From assembly GCA_021298575.1 (NCBI GenBank), contig JAJTFM010000014.1:20801-84800 (forward strand): a DNA stretch of 64,000 nt, given 5' to 3'. The notes below the pieces were generated by a model. That model had not been told where the DNA came from and ran no database searches. It was given only the letters and a program-made list of their open reading frames with translations. The DNA comes from Saprospiraceae bacterium. GTDB taxonomy: Bacteria; Bacteroidota; Bacteroidia; Chitinophagales; Saprospiraceae. Numbering within the stretch: position 1 is the first letter of the stretch; every line of letters begins with the position of its first letter. Positions 7,765 to 18,285 of this stretch are shown here, piece by piece. A program made the translations under genes and the position numbers.

Positions 7765-10056
7765 ATGTCATTCCTCGACGAACTGAATCCTGTACAAAGG
7801 CAGGCTGTAACAACTGTCAACGGCCCAGTGCTGGTAATTGCCGGCCCCGGATCGGGTAAAACCCGTGTGCTTACTTACCGTATTGCTCATTTGCTGCAAC
7901 AGGGGGTGCCAGCCCGTCATATACTGGCCCTTACCTTTACCAACAAGAGCGCGCGGGAGATGAAAGAGCGTATTGAAAAAGTGGTGGGTGTATCGGCAAG
8001 ACAGCTGTGGGCTGGTACTTTTCACTCCATTTTTGCCCGGATTCTTCGCATGGAAGCCGACAAAATCGGCTACCCGGCATCCTTCACCATCTATGATACA
8101 GATGACACTCTCAGCGTCATAAGGTCAATCATCAAGGAAATGAATCTCGACCCGGCGGTTTACAATCCGTCCGCCGTCAGATCCAGAATCTCCATTTGCA
8201 AGAGTAATCTCATTTCGCCTCCGTTGTACAGGCAGCATGCCGAGATGCTGCAGCAGGACAGGACAGCCAAAAGGCCATTTATCGTGGAAATTTATGAAAG
8301 ATATGTGGCTCGCTGCTATCGCTCGGGAGCAATGGATTTTGACGACCTCCTCTACCAGCTTTTCAGGTTGTTTCAGCAAAATCCGGACAACGTGGTCGAA
8401 CGCTACCGGGATAAATTCAGGTACCTGCATGTGGACGAATTTCAGGACACCAATCACCTGCAATACGCTATCCTTCGTCAGTTGCTCAAATACGATGGAA
8501 GTCCCCGTAATGTGTTCGTTGTAGGCGATGATGCCCAGAGTATCTATGCATTCCGTGGAGCCACCATTGACAATATACTGGACTTCGAGAAAGACTTCCC
8601 CGATTTGCAGACCTTCAAACTTGAGCAGAACTACCGTAGCACACACCACATAGTTTCTGCCGCCAATGAAGTAATATCGCACAATAAAAGGCAGCTTCAC
8701 AAAACGATATGGACCGAACGGGAAGACCGCGACAAGATCCGGCTCGTCAAGTGCCTGACCGACGATGAGGAGGGGCGCCGTGTAGCCGATATGATACTGG
8801 AACAAAAGCACCGGTATCATATACCTAATAACGAGATCGCCATTCTATACCGCACCAACGCGCAGAGCCGGAAGTTTGAAGAGCACCTGCGCAGGCTGAA
8901 CCTCCTCTACAGGGTGTATGGAGGCATGTCGTTTTACCAGCGGAAAGAAGTAAAGGACTTCGTTGCCTATCTGCGGCTCGCCGTGAATCCGAAAGACGAA
9001 GAAGCCCTTCGACGGGTAATCAACCTGCCCACCAGAGGAATCAGTGATGCAACAGTGGAAAAACTGAGTGCCAAAGCAGGTGCGTCTGAGAGTACCATGT
9101 GGGATGCCATGACCGACTGGAACCTTGAAGTGACCGACCGCGCTAAAAAGTCGCTGACAAATTTCAGAAAAATGGTGGAGGAATGGAGTTCCCGTGCGCA
9201 GACAGAGCCTGCATCAAAGTTGGCAGCCGACATACTGCGCCGGTCGGGTCTGGGTGAAATGCTCAAGGGGGATACCAGTCCGGAAGGTATCGGCCGCCGT
9301 GAAAACGTGGATGCCGTACTCGATGCAATCTCCGAGTTTACCGACAACCAGACCCTGTCACCTGAAGAAGACACCTCTGCTGCCAATTCACTGGCTGCTT
9401 ACCTTCAAACTATTTCCCTGCTCACCGACGCAGATGAAAAAGCTGATGATGGCGAGTATATCACACTTATGAGTGTGCACGCAGCCAAAGGGCTTGAATA
9501 CAGAAGTATATTTGTGACGGGCATGGAGGAGGGACTGTTCCCGTCAACCATGTCATTTGAAGACCCGAACGGACTGGATGAGGAACGCAGATTGTTCTAC
9601 GTGGCGATAACCCGGGCAAAGGAGTATCTGACACTCTGTTATGCGCAAAACAGATATCGCTTCGGCCAGATCAAGGTGAGTGCCCCGTCGCGCTTCCTGG
9701 AAGAAATTGATCAGAGTCACTTCACGGCAGCAGGAGGATTCGGAAGTGCAAGGCTGAGCAATACAGGAATACAGCCGGTTTCTACGGGCGCACGCGTAAC
9801 CGGTAATTTTACTCAAAACAGGCTTCGAACAACTAACGCTACAAAACCTGCTGAAACCCCGGCAAACTTTCAGGCCTCTCCCGAATCTGAAATAAAACCC
9901 GGGCAGACCATACTTCATCTTAAATTTGGAGAAGGAGTAGTGAAAAGCATTGAGGGGCCAAAAGACAACAGAGTGGCCTCGATATGCTTTAAAAACGACT
10001 CAATGCCTGAAAGAAGAATCGTACTTAAGTTTGCAAAACTTCAAATACAGGAGTAA
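7765..10056 (+). CDS. pcrA: UvrD/PcrA-family ATP-dependent DNA helicase
   Basis: MSFLDELNPVQRQAV, GPGSGKTRVLTYRIAHLL, DEFQDTN, VGDDAQSIYAFRGA, TLMSVHAAKGLEY. Confidence 0.93.
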   Translation: MSFLDELNPVQRQAVTTVNGPVLVIAGPGSGKTRVLTYRIAHLLQQGVPARHILALTFTNKSAREMKERIEKVVGVSARQLWAGTFHSIFARILRMEADKIGYPASFTIYDTDDTLSVIRSIIKEMNLDPAVYNPSAVRSRISICKSNLISPPLYRQHAEMLQQDRTAKRPFIVEIYERYVARCYRSGAMDFDDLLYQLFRLFQQNPDNVVERYRDKFRYLHVDEFQDTNHLQYAILRQLLKYDGSPRNVFVVGDDAQSIYAFRGATIDNILDFEKDFPDLQTFKLEQNYRSTHHIVSAANEVISHNKRQLHKTIWTEREDRDKIRLVKCLTDDEEGRRVADMILEQKHRYHIPNNEIAILYRTNAQSRKFEEHLRRLNLLYRVYGGMSFYQRKEVKDFVAYLRLAVNPKDEEALRRVINLPTRGISDATVEKLSAKAGASESTMWDAMTDWNLEVTDRAKKSLTNFRKMVEEWSSRAQTEPASKLAADILRRSGLGEMLKGDTSPEGIGRRENVDAVLDAISEFTDNQTLSPEEDTSAANSLAAYLQTISLLTDADEKADDGEYITLMSVHAAKGLEYRSIFVTGMEEGLFPSTMSFEDPNGLDEERRLFYVAITRAKEYLTLCYAQNRYRFGQIKVSAPSRFLEEIDQSHFTAAGGFGSARLSNTGIQPVSTGARVTGNFTQNRLRTTNATKPAETPANFQASPESEIKPGQTILHLKFGEGVVKSIEGPKDNRVASICFKNDSMPERRIVLKFAKLQIQE

Positions 10057-10078
10057 TAGCGACATAATCCCCCGTTTT

Positions 10079-10230
10079 AGAGCCTGTTCAGGATTCTCTC
10101 GCCGAGTCAAAAACGTCTCATTTTTCACCTTTTTAAGTTACGTAGCTCCGGCTATGCGCCTTCAAAAATGTAAAAACTGACAAAAAATCAGCCTGTTTTT
10201 GCCACCGGAAGAGAATCATGAACAAGTTCT
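10079..10230. mobile_element. MITE-like / long imperfect hairpin element
   Basis: Terminal inverted repeats agagcctgttcaggattctc (10079-10098) and gagaatcatgaacaagttct (10211-10230), 17/20; centre cgtagc-tccg-gctatg. Confidence 0.55.
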
Positions 10231-10306
10231 TGGAAGCATACTGACCCGGGGCGCATTATTTTCAACTTTTTTTAAAATTTTCTTGGAATTACGAATTTGA
10301 TTGTAT

Positions 10307-10314
10307 TACCTTTG
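10307..10314 (+). promoter_or_regulatory. Probable S10 operon promoter (-7 TACCTTTG; TTGG at 10283 as -33)
   Basis: Consensus elements 20 nt apart upstream of rpsJ. Confidence 0.6.
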
Positions 10315-10395
10315 CGGGCGCTTTTAAGGGAAGGTATTTCAAAATGAAATTTCGATTCTCTTTTTAAAGAAGCACAATTTTAAATCAACGAGGTA

Positions 10396-10704
10396 ATGAA
10401 TCAAAAAATTCGCATTAAACTTCGGTCTTACGACTACAATCTGGTGGACAAGTCCACAGAGAAAATCGTAAAGACTGTTCGTGCGAGTGGAGCTGTTGTA
10501 ACTGGCCCGATTCCGCTGCCCACTGAGAAAGAAGTGTTTACGGTACTGCGTTCACCGCACGTAAACAAGAAAGCTCGGGAGCAGTTCCAGTTGCGCACCC
10601 ATAAGCGCTTAATTGAAATTTACACGCCGACACAAAGGACGGTGGATGCTCTCTCCAAGTTGGAACTTCCGAGCGGAGTTGACATCCAGGTAAAACTTAC
10701 CTAA
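10396..10704 (+). CDS. rpsJ: 30S ribosomal protein S10
   Basis: [17 protein letters not shown]...; operon position. Confidence 0.98.
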   Translation: MNQKIRIKLRSYDYNLVDKSTEKIVKTVRASGAVVTGPIPLPTEKEVFTVLRSPHVNKKAREQFQLRTHKRLIEIYTPTQRTVDALSKLELPSGVDIQVKLT

Positions 10705-10780
10705 GTCGCGTCAATTAATTCAAACCACAAGGCTGATGTTTCCGGTCGTGGTCAAAGTGTCCTTTCAAGGATAACTGCCC

Positions 10781-10832
10781 CGGTCGAAAGCGGTTCCGTT
10801 ACACGGAAATTCCGCTTTTGTCGTGTCCGACC
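10781..10832 (+). promoter_or_regulatory. Nested hairpin between rpsJ and rplC; candidate cis-regulatory RNA
   Basis: Stacked stems GGTCG/CGACC, AAAGCGG/CCGCTTT, TTCCG/CGGAA. Confidence 0.4.
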
Positions 10833-10890
10833 AGTAAGTAACATGAGCAATGTCTTTCAACAAACTGTTCTAACATAAAATTCTGATCCA

Positions 10891-11514
10891 GTGAACGGTC
10901 TGATTGGTAAAAAACTTGGGATGACCAGCGTTTTCGACAGTAACGGCAGAAATGTTGCCTGTACTATTATCGAAGTTGGCCCCTGCGTCGTAACTCAGGT
11001 GCGCACAGAAGACAGAGATGGCTACAGTGCCCTCCAGCTTGCGTACGGCGATCGCAAAGAAAAAAATACTCCAAAACCCCTTATGGGACACTTCAAGGCC
11101 GCAGGTCTTGAGGAGCCTCTGTACAAGGTCAAAGAATTTCGCGACATGAATATCTCCAAGCAATTGGGCGAGGAGGTGACTGTAGCAGAAGTTTTTGCAG
11201 AGGGTGACAAGGTGAGTGTTGTCGGTACTTCAAAAGGTAAAGGTTTCCAGGGCGTTGTGAAGCGCCACGGTTTCGGAGGTATCATGCAGCAGACACACGG
11301 TCAGCACGATCGTTTACGTGCGCCGGGTTCACTTGGTAACTCTTCTTTCGCATCCAAGGTAATGAAAGGAATGCGCATGGCAGGTCAAATGGGTAACGAG
11401 CAGGTAAAGACTCGTCGCTTGAAAGTCCTGAAGGTATTCCCTGATCAGAACCTTATGCTGATCAAAGGCGCAGTGCCCGGCCACAAAGGGGCTTATGTCT
11501 TCATCGAAAAATAA
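10891..11514 (+). CDS. rplC: 50S ribosomal protein L3 (GTG start)
   Basis: [30 protein letters not shown]. Confidence 0.98.
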   Translation: MNGLIGKKLGMTSVFDSNGRNVACTIIEVGPCVVTQVRTEDRDGYSALQLAYGDRKEKNTPKPLMGHFKAAGLEEPLYKVKEFRDMNISKQLGEEVTVAEVFAEGDKVSVVGTSKGKGFQGVVKRHGFGGIMQQTHGQHDRLRAPGSLGNSSFASKVMKGMRMAGQMGNEQVKTRRLKVLKVFPDQNLMLIKGAVPGHKGAYVFIEK

Positions 11515-11521
11515 ATCGGAC

Positions 11522-12148
11522 ATGAAAGTTTCGGTCTATAATATCAAGGGCGAGGCCACAGGCCGCTCTGTCGAACTCCCCGATGAGGTGTTCGGTATCG
11601 AACCACACGAGCACAGTGTATGGCTTGATGTCAAGCGCTACCTTGCTGCACAGCGTCAGGGAACTCACAAGTCCAAAGAGCGTAGTGAAATGAGTGGTTC
11701 TACCCGCAAGTTGCACAAGCAGAAAGGTACTGGCGGATCTCGTAAGGGTGACATCAATAACCCGCTGTATCGTGGCGGTGGTCGTGTATTCGGCCCTCGT
11801 CCCCGCAGTTACGATATACAGGTCAATGCCAAGGTAAAGCGTCTTGCACGTCGCAGCGCGCTCTCTGCAAAGGCGAAAGCAGGCTCAATTATTGTAGTTG
11901 AAGATTTCGCATTCGACGCTCCGAAGACAAGTGCATTCCTGAATGTACTCCGAGCTTTGAGTGTGGCAGATAAAAAGCCGCTTACGGTAACTGCAGGATA
12001 CGAAAAAATGCTGTATCTGTCTTGCCGCAACCTGGAAAAGGCGAGCATCGCACCAGCAACTGAACTCAACACTTACCAGATTTTGAACGCCGGAGCTGTG
12101 GTAATCACCGAAAGCGCCGTTGAAAAAATCAAAGAAAATTGCGCTTAA
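11522..12148 (+). CDS. rplD: 50S ribosomal protein L4
   Basis: KQKGTGGSRKGDINNPLYRGGGRVFGPRPRSY. Confidence 0.97.
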   Translation: MKVSVYNIKGEATGRSVELPDEVFGIEPHEHSVWLDVKRYLAAQRQGTHKSKERSEMSGSTRKLHKQKGTGGSRKGDINNPLYRGGGRVFGPRPRSYDIQVNAKVKRLARRSALSAKAKAGSIIVVEDFAFDAPKTSAFLNVLRALSVADKKPLTVTAGYEKMLYLSCRNLEKASIAPATELNTYQILNAGAVVITESAVEKIKENCA

Positions 12149-12152
12149 AACA

Positions 12153-12455
12153 ATGGCTAAGCAAATTTTGATAAAGCCGATCGTCACCGAAAAATCTACG
12201 AAACTCGCAGACAAGCGAAATACGTACGCTTTCGTGGTTGATAAGGGCGCCAACAAAATCGAGATCCGCAAGGCAGTTGAGCAAATGTTCAACGTCGGTG
12301 TGGAATCTGTGAACACAATAGTTGTGCCAGGCAAGCCCAAGGCACGTACAACTAAAACCGCCATTGTTCGTGGCACGAAGTCTTCTTATAAAAAGGCTTA
12401 CGTAACGCTGACTCAGGGCGAAACCATTGATCTCTTCGGTGGAACTGAAGAATAA
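12153..12455 (+). CDS. rplW: 50S ribosomal protein L23
   Basis: ILIKPIVTEKSTKLADKRNTYAFVVDKGANK. Confidence 0.95.
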   Translation: MAKQILIKPIVTEKSTKLADKRNTYAFVVDKGANKIEIRKAVEQMFNVGVESVNTIVVPGKPKARTTKTAIVRGTKSSYKKAYVTLTQGETIDLFGGTEE

Positions 12456-12485
12456 TTAAACCGACGCACGCGCAACTGAGTAGAT

Positions 12486-13316
12486 ATGGCAATCAAAAAA
12501 TTCAATCCGATCACGCCGGGCCTTCGTACCCGGGTAGCCGTCCGGAGAGACGAACTTACAAAAGGCGCAGAACCGGAGAAGTCACTGCTGATGACAATCG
12601 GCAGCACCGGCGGCCGTAACGCCCAGGGCCATCGCACAACACGTTACCGTGGAGGTGGTCACAAGCGTCGTTATCGTATCATGGATTTCAAACGCGACAG
12701 GCAGGGTGCTGCCACGGTCCATTCGATCCAGTACGATCCGTATCGTTCGGCATTCATCGCCCTGTTGGAATATGCTGATGGCGAGAAGTCATATATCCTT
12801 GCTCCCAAGGGTCTCAAGCCGGGACAGAAAATCTATTCCGGTACCGGAGTCGCCCCTGAAACAGGCAACTGTATGTTCCTTGCAGAGGTTCCACTCGGTG
12901 CTGTAGTCCACAATGTGGAACTTCGTCCCGGACAGGGTGGCAAGCTCGTGCGCAGTGCAGGTGCATCCGCCACAATGATGGGTCGCGAAGACCGCTATGC
13001 TGTACTGAGAATGCCTTCAGGCGAAACACGCCGTATTCTTCTTACATGTCGTGCCACTATCGGCAGCCTCAGTAATGAAGACCACAGCCTTGAAATCATG
13101 GGTAAGGCTGGTCGTATGCGCTGGAAAGGTTTCAGACCGCGTAACCGTCCGGTAGCCATGAACCCTGTGGATCACCCGATGGGTGGTGGTGAAGGTCGTG
13201 CTTCAGGTGGTCACCCGCGTTCACGCAAGGGTATGCCAGCCAAGGGCTTCAAAACCCGCAGTAAGACCAAGGCATCTAATGCTCTGATCATCAGCCGCAG
13301 GAAATCGTCAAACTAA
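12486..13316 (+). CDS. rplB: 50S ribosomal protein L2
   Basis: [36 protein letters not shown]. Confidence 0.98.
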   Translation: MAIKKFNPITPGLRTRVAVRRDELTKGAEPEKSLLMTIGSTGGRNAQGHRTTRYRGGGHKRRYRIMDFKRDRQGAATVHSIQYDPYRSAFIALLEYADGEKSYILAPKGLKPGQKIYSGTGVAPETGNCMFLAEVPLGAVVHNVELRPGQGGKLVRSAGASATMMGREDRYAVLRMPSGETRRILLTCRATIGSLSNEDHSLEIMGKAGRMRWKGFRPRNRPVAMNPVDHPMGGGEGRASGGHPRSRKGMPAKGFKTRSKTKASNALIISRRKSSN

Positions 13317-13370
13317 AACATGAAATAAAACCCTGACCGGTTTTCCGTTCATAAACTAATTCTAAAGCAA

Positions 13371-13637
13371 ATGCCGCGTTCACTTAAAAAAGGCCCGTAC
13401 ATCCACCACTCACTGCTGGAAAAGGTCCTCAAGGCAAAGCAAAGCACCCGCAAGCAAGTGATCAAGACCTGGAGCCGCTCCTCGATGATCATCCCCGATA
13501 TGGTGGGCGAAACGATTGCAGTGCACAACGGTAAAACGTTCGTTCCTGTGTTCGTAACCGAAAACATGGTCGGTCATAAACTTGGCGAGTTTTCACCCAC
13601 GCGTAACTTCCGTGGTCACGCCGGAAACAGAAAGTAA
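13371..13637 (+). CDS. rpsS: 30S ribosomal protein S19
   Basis: [32 protein letters not shown]. Confidence 0.98.
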   Translation: MPRSLKKGPYIHHSLLEKVLKAKQSTRKQVIKTWSRSSMIIPDMVGETIAVHNGKTFVPVFVTENMVGHKLGEFSPTRNFRGHAGNRK

Positions 13638-13690
13638 AATCAAGGTGATCGGAAATTAAAGTCCCGATCGCAAAAATCTTGGTCAAAATA

Positions 13691-14053
13691 ATGGAAGCAG
13701 TAGCTAAACTGAGAAACGTTCCGATGTCTCCACGCAAGATGCGACTGGTGGTTGACAATATCCGCGGCAAAAATGTGGTTGACGCGCTGGGCATCCTCAA
13801 ATATACCAATAAAGAGGCTGCAATATGGCTCGAGAAACTGTTACTCTCTGCCGTGAATAACTGGGAGCAAAAAGCTGATATGGAAGGCGGTGCTGATGAA
13901 TACGGTCTGTATATCAAAACCGTTTTCGTAGATCCGGGTGGTATAATCTACCGTTTCCTCCCAGCTCCTCAAGGTCGCGCTTACAGGGTGCGCAAGCGCC
14001 GTAATCACGTAACGCTCGTTGTCGCTAACGGCGTCCCGATTGACGGAGAATAA
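13691..14053 (+). CDS. rplV: 50S ribosomal protein L22
   Basis: LRNVPMSPRKMRLVVDNIRGK; RAYRVRKRRNHVTLVV. Confidence 0.97.
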   Translation: MEAVAKLRNVPMSPRKMRLVVDNIRGKNVVDALGILKYTNKEAAIWLEKLLLSAVNNWEQKADMEGGADEYGLYIKTVFVDPGGIIYRFLPAPQGRAYRVRKRRNHVTLVVANGVPIDGE

Positions 14054-14102
14054 CCGCTGAAAACCACTCTTAACTTAACATCAACGCATTCGTACCAATA
14101 TA

Positions 14103-14972
14103 ATGGGACAAAAAGCAAATCCGATCGGCAATCGTCTGGGCATTATTCGTGGTTGGGATTCCAACTGGTATGCTGACAAAGACTACGGGCTCAAAGTGGT
14201 GGAAGACGAAAAGATTCGCAACTACCTTCGCGCTCGTCGTCCGAAAACGGCAACTGCCGATCCGCGCGATCGCAACAAGCCTGTACAACAGGGTATCAGC
14301 CGGGTAGCTATCGAGCGCACAATGCGCCGTGTAACGGTAACTATTCACACCAGTCGTCCTGGTATTATCATCGGAAAAGGTGGTAAAGAGGTTGATTTGA
14401 TCAAGGAAGAGCTCAAAGTTCTGACTGGCAAGGAAGTTCAGATCAATATATTCGAAATTCGCAAGCCTGAGTTGGATGCCAATATTGTTGGCGAACAAAT
14501 CGCCAAGCAGATTGAGGCTCGTATCAATTACCGCCGTGCTATCAAGGGAGCAATTCAGGGTACAATGCGTGCCGGCGGAGAGGGAATCAAAGTGCGTATT
14601 AGCGGTCGTTTGGCCGGTGCCGAGATTGCCCGTACAGAGGAATACAAGGAGGGCCGTACGCCATTACATACGTTCCGTGCCGATATAGATTACGCTTTAG
14701 TAGAAGCTCAGACTGTTTATGGCAAAATTGGCATAAAAGTGTGGCTCTTCAAGGGTGAAGTACTCTCCAAGCGCGAATTGACTCCGTTTGCTGCCGCTGA
14801 AGGCGCTGCAGGAGATCGTCGCGAAGGTGGAGAACGCGGCGGAGAGCGTCGTGATCGTCGCGATGGCGGCGGTGGTCGTGATCGCCGTGATGGTGGTGGA
14901 CGCGGCGGAAACAATCGCGGTGGAAACAATCGCGGTGGAGGAGGTGGACGCGGAGGGAATAACCGCGGATAA
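14103..14972 (+). CDS. rpsC: 30S ribosomal protein S3 with RGG-rich C-terminal extension
   Basis: [31 protein letters not shown] domain; tail [38 protein letters not shown]... Confidence 0.98.
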   Translation: MGQKANPIGNRLGIIRGWDSNWYADKDYGLKVVEDEKIRNYLRARRPKTATADPRDRNKPVQQGISRVAIERTMRRVTVTIHTSRPGIIIGKGGKEVDLIKEELKVLTGKEVQINIFEIRKPELDANIVGEQIAKQIEARINYRRAIKGAIQGTMRAGGEGIKVRISGRLAGAEIARTEEYKEGRTPLHTFRADIDYALVEAQTVYGKIGIKVWLFKGEVLSKRELTPFAAAEGAAGDRREGGERGGERRDRRDGGGGRDRRDGGGRGGNNRGGNNRGGGGGRGGNNRG

Positions 14973-15044
14973 GCCAAAAATGTCCGGATTTTTGATCCGG
15001 CTGAATAAACAAAAACTGAAATCCTGGTCTAAAATCATCAAACG

Positions 15045-15464
15045 ATGTTACAGCCCAATCGTCAGAAATATCGCAAACAGCATAAAGGCCGCAATCGTGG
15101 TCTGGCTTTCAAAGGAAGTTCAATTTCCTTTGGCTCTTTCGCACTCAAATCGCTGGAGTTCAGCCGACTGACAAGCCGTCAACTGGAAGCGGCGCGTATT
15201 GCCCTCACTCGTAATATGAAGCGTGAAGGTAAAGTCTGGATCCGCGTGTTCCCGGATAAACCAATCACATCCAAGCCTGCAGAGGTGCGTATGGGTAAAG
15301 GTAAGGGTGCCGTTGATCACTACGTTTGCGAAGTACAACCCGGACGCGTCATTTTTGAGGTGGAGGGTGTAACCCAGGAACTCGCTTATGAGTCGCTTCG
15401 TCTGGCAGCACAGAAACTACCGGTGGTTTGTAAGGCAGTAACCCGCCACGATTACGAAGACTAA
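15045..15464 (+). CDS. rplP: 50S ribosomal protein L16
   Basis: [44 protein letters not shown]. Confidence 0.97.
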   Translation: MLQPNRQKYRKQHKGRNRGLAFKGSSISFGSFALKSLEFSRLTSRQLEAARIALTRNMKREGKVWIRVFPDKPITSKPAEVRMGKGKGAVDHYVCEVQPGRVIFEVEGVTQELAYESLRLAAQKLPVVCKAVTRHDYED

Positions 15465-15494
15465 ACATCTACATCACAGAAATCCTGGTAAAAA

Positions 15495-15752
15495 ATGGCA
15501 AAGCAAAAATTTGCAACGGCAGAACTTAGCGACGAGCAACTTGCTCAGGAACTGAAAAGTCGTGAAGCAGAATATTCACAGTCAAAATTCGACCACGCAG
15601 CCAAAGGTATAGCCAATCCTATGGAACTCCGTGAAATGCGCCGCAACATCGCCCGCATTCACTCGGAGGTGCGCCGTCGCGAAATCAGCGCCATGAGCGC
15701 TGAGGAACTGGCAATGCGCACCAAAATTCGTGCACGTCGCCGCCAAAAGTAA
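15495..15752 (+). CDS. rpmC: 50S ribosomal protein L29
   Basis: LSDEQLAQELKSREAEY...NPMELREMRRNIARIHSEVRRRE; operon position. Confidence 0.93.
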   Translation: MAKQKFATAELSDEQLAQELKSREAEYSQSKFDHAAKGIANPMELREMRRNIARIHSEVRRREISAMSAEELAMRTKIRARRRQK

Positions 15753-15789
15753 CCAGCATCGTTAGCAAGCAAAAATGACATCTTCTTAG

Positions 15790-16053
15790 ATGGAAGCACA
15801 AGTAAGGAAACTTCGCAAACAAAAGACCGGCGTGGTTGTGTCCAATAAAATGGATAAAACAATCGCCGTCAAGGTGGAACGCCGCCTTATGCACCCGCTG
15901 TATGGCAAGTTCGTATTGCGCTCGAAGAAGTTCTTCGCGCATGACGAAGAAAATACTTGCAATACCGGCGACGTGGTTCGCATCATGGAAACTCGCCCCC
16001 TGAGCAAGAAGAAACGCTGGCGTCTGGTGGAAATCGTCGAAAGAGCGAAGTAA
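15790..16053 (+). CDS. rpsQ: 30S ribosomal protein S17
   Basis: [51 protein letters not shown]. Confidence 0.97.
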   Translation: MEAQVRKLRKQKTGVVVSNKMDKTIAVKVERRLMHPLYGKFVLRSKKFFAHDEENTCNTGDVVRIMETRPLSKKKRWRLVEIVERAK

Positions 16054-16116
16054 TTGTTCAGGTGGAAAACCAGGTTAGTTCCTGGCCGACCATCAACCAG
16101 TAAAAAATAAACAATC

Positions 16117-16482
16117 ATGATTCAGCAAGAGTCTCGTTTGAATGTTGCCGATAACTCCGGAGCGAAGGAAGTGCTTTGTATCCGCGTACTCGGACACTCC
16201 GGCCAGCGCTATGCCAGTATCGGCGATACCATCGTTGTAACGGTGAAAGACGCTTCTCCGGGCGGTATCAAAAAGGGCACGGTATCCAAAGCGGTTATCG
16301 TTCGCACGAAAAAAGAAATCCGCCGTAAGGATGGTTCCTATATTCGCTTCGATGATAACGCAGTAGTACTGCTCAACGCGGCAGAAGAACCAAGGGGAAG
16401 CCGTATCTTCGGTCCGGTTGCCCGTGAACTCCGCGATAAGGACTACATGCGTATCGTATCGCTGGCGCCTGAGGTGCTCTAA
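16117..16482 (+). CDS. rplN: 50S ribosomal protein L14
   Basis: [26 protein letters not shown]. Confidence 0.98.
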   Translation: MIQQESRLNVADNSGAKEVLCIRVLGHSGQRYASIGDTIVVTVKDASPGGIKKGTVSKAVIVRTKKEIRRKDGSYIRFDDNAVVLLNAAEEPRGSRIFGPVARELRDKDYMRIVSLAPEVL

Positions 16483-16548
16483 ATAAAGTCAACAACAATT
16501 TGAACTTCCGACAACAGTCTGTTCTTCAAATTATTACAACCAATAAAA

Positions 16549-16896
16549 ATGGCTACGAAAAATACATCGAAGCGTTTCGCTCCCAAGCTCCAAATCCGAA
16601 AGGGTGACCGGGTGATGGTGATCGCCGGCGACGACAAAGGCAAGGTTGGTGAGGTAATCGAGGTGATTCCAAGCCGTAACCGGGCTGTTGTAGAGGGCGT
16701 AAACATCGTCAAGAAGCACCTGAAAGCCACTCAGTATGAGGCAGGTGGTATCACGGATATGCCCGCTTCCATTCATATCTCAAATCTCTCGCTCGTTGAT
16801 CCGAAGTCGGGAGAGGCAACGCGTATCGGAGTCCGTATCGAAAGTGACGGTTCGAAAGTACGCTATTCAAAAAAATCAGGCAACGTCATTAAATAA
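16549..16896 (+). CDS. rplX: 50S ribosomal protein L24
   Basis: [42 protein letters not shown]. Confidence 0.97.
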   Translation: MATKNTSKRFAPKLQIRKGDRVMVIAGDDKGKVGEVIEVIPSRNRAVVEGVNIVKKHLKATQYEAGGITDMPASIHISNLSLVDPKSGEATRIGVRIESDGSKVRYSKKSGNVIK

Positions 16897-17444
16897 TGAA
16901 ATACGTACCTCGTCTCAAGACAAAATACCAGAAGGAAGTCGTTCCTGCATTAATGCAGCAGTTCAGCTATTCCACTGTGATGCAGGTGCCACGCTTGCAG
17001 AAGATTTGTATCAACCAGGGTATTGGTGATGCTACCGGTGATAAAAAGCTGATAGATAACGCCGCTCAGGAGTTGAGCATCATTACCGGACAAAAGGCCG
17101 TTTCAACCAAGGCTCGCAAGTCGGTATCTAACTTCAAGCTCCGTGAAGGAATGCCTATAGGCGTACGTGTAACGCTTCGCGGCGAGCGCATGTACGAGTT
17201 TCTCGACCGTCTGATCTCAATATCTCTCCCCCGTGTCCGCGACTTTCGCGGTATCAACGACAAGTCTTTCGACGGTCGTGGTAACTACAGCATGGGAATC
17301 ACCGAGCAAATCATCTTTCCGGAGATTGACATTGACAAGGTGAACAAGATCATGGGTATGGATATCTCGTTTGTAACCTCGGCTAACACCGACGCAGAGG
17401 CTTTCGCCCTGCTAAAGGAAATGGGCCTGCCCTTCAAGAAATAA
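16896..17444 (+). CDS. rplE: 50S ribosomal protein L5
   Basis: [52 protein letters not shown]; overlaps rplX stop by 1 nt. Confidence 0.97.
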   Translation: MKYVPRLKTKYQKEVVPALMQQFSYSTVMQVPRLQKICINQGIGDATGDKKLIDNAAQELSIITGQKAVSTKARKSVSNFKLREGMPIGVRVTLRGERMYEFLDRLISISLPRVRDFRGINDKSFDGRGNYSMGITEQIIFPEIDIDKVNKIMGMDISFVTSANTDAEAFALLKEMGLPFKK

Positions 17445-17476
17445 CAAAGCCGTTCATTCTCAAGGAATAAAGAAAC

Positions 17477-17746
17477 ATGGCAAAAAGATCAATCATCGCC
17501 CGCGAACACAAGCGCCAACGTATGGTGGCTAAATATGCCGACCTTCGCAAAAAGCTGAAAGAGGCTGGCGATTACGATGCGCTGGACAAGCTCCCTCGCA
17601 ATTCGAACCCAATTCGCCTGCACAATCGCTGCCTGCTCACCGGACGTCCGAAGGGATACATGCGCAAATTCGGAATTTGCCGTGTCAAGTTCCGCGAAAT
17701 GGCCCTGTTCGGCAAAATACCCGGAGTAACTAAAGCTTCCTGGTAA
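17477..17746 (+). CDS. rpsN: 30S ribosomal protein S14
   Basis: [40 protein letters not shown]. Confidence 0.98.
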   Translation: MAKRSIIAREHKRQRMVAKYADLRKKLKEAGDYDALDKLPRNSNPIRLHNRCLLTGRPKGYMRKFGICRVKFREMALFGKIPGVTKASW

Positions 17747-17779
17747 AAACTCAGTTGTCCACTATCAACTTTTGATACA

Positions 17780-18190
17780 ATGCACGTCACCGACCCGATA
17801 GCAGATTATCTGACCCGTATTCGCAATGCGCAAATGGCGGGCCATCGCATCGTAGAGATTCCGGCCTCTCGTCTGAAGATGGCTATTACGGAAATCCTGT
17901 ACGACCAGGGTTATGTCCTCAAATACACTGTTGAGGAGAAAAATGACAGTAACAAGCAAGGCCTGATCAAGATCGCGCTGAAATATGACCCTGTGTCGAA
18001 GCGCCCCGTGATTAAGGAAATTGTTCGCGTTAGCCGCCCGGGTCTCCGTAAATTCGCAGGCTCAGGCGATATTCCCCGCATCATCAACGGTTTGGGTATC
18101 ATGATCGTCTCTACCTCCAAAGGGGTAATGACTGACAAGAAGGCCCGTGAGTTGAATGTAGGAGGCGAATTGCTTTGCTACGTTTACTAA
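17780..18190 (+). CDS. rpsH: 30S ribosomal protein S8
   Basis: DPIADYLTRIRNAQMAGHRIVEIPASRLK; STSKGVMTDKKARELNVGGELLCYVY. Confidence 0.97.
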   Translation: MHVTDPIADYLTRIRNAQMAGHRIVEIPASRLKMAITEILYDQGYVLKYTVEEKNDSNKQGLIKIALKYDPVSKRPVIKEIVRVSRPGLRKFAGSGDIPRIINGLGIMIVSTSKGVMTDKKARELNVGGELLCYVY

Positions 18191-18285
18191 TTCCCTGCAA
18201 ACTGTCCGGCCTGAGCCGGTAGAAACCTGAATCACAGCATAAATTTCCTGACGCTGAAAGGCGGAGGGGCAAAAAATAAACGGAT

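Noticed and set aside
8125-8820. 231-aa minus-strand ORF opposite pcrA
   Set aside because: Antisense to a strongly conserved helicase frame; long shadow ORFs are common in this composition.
14697-15041. Minus-strand ORFs rich in Pro/Arg/Ser opposite the rpsC tail
   Set aside because: Antisense shadow of the RGG-encoding codons; low complexity with no independent support.
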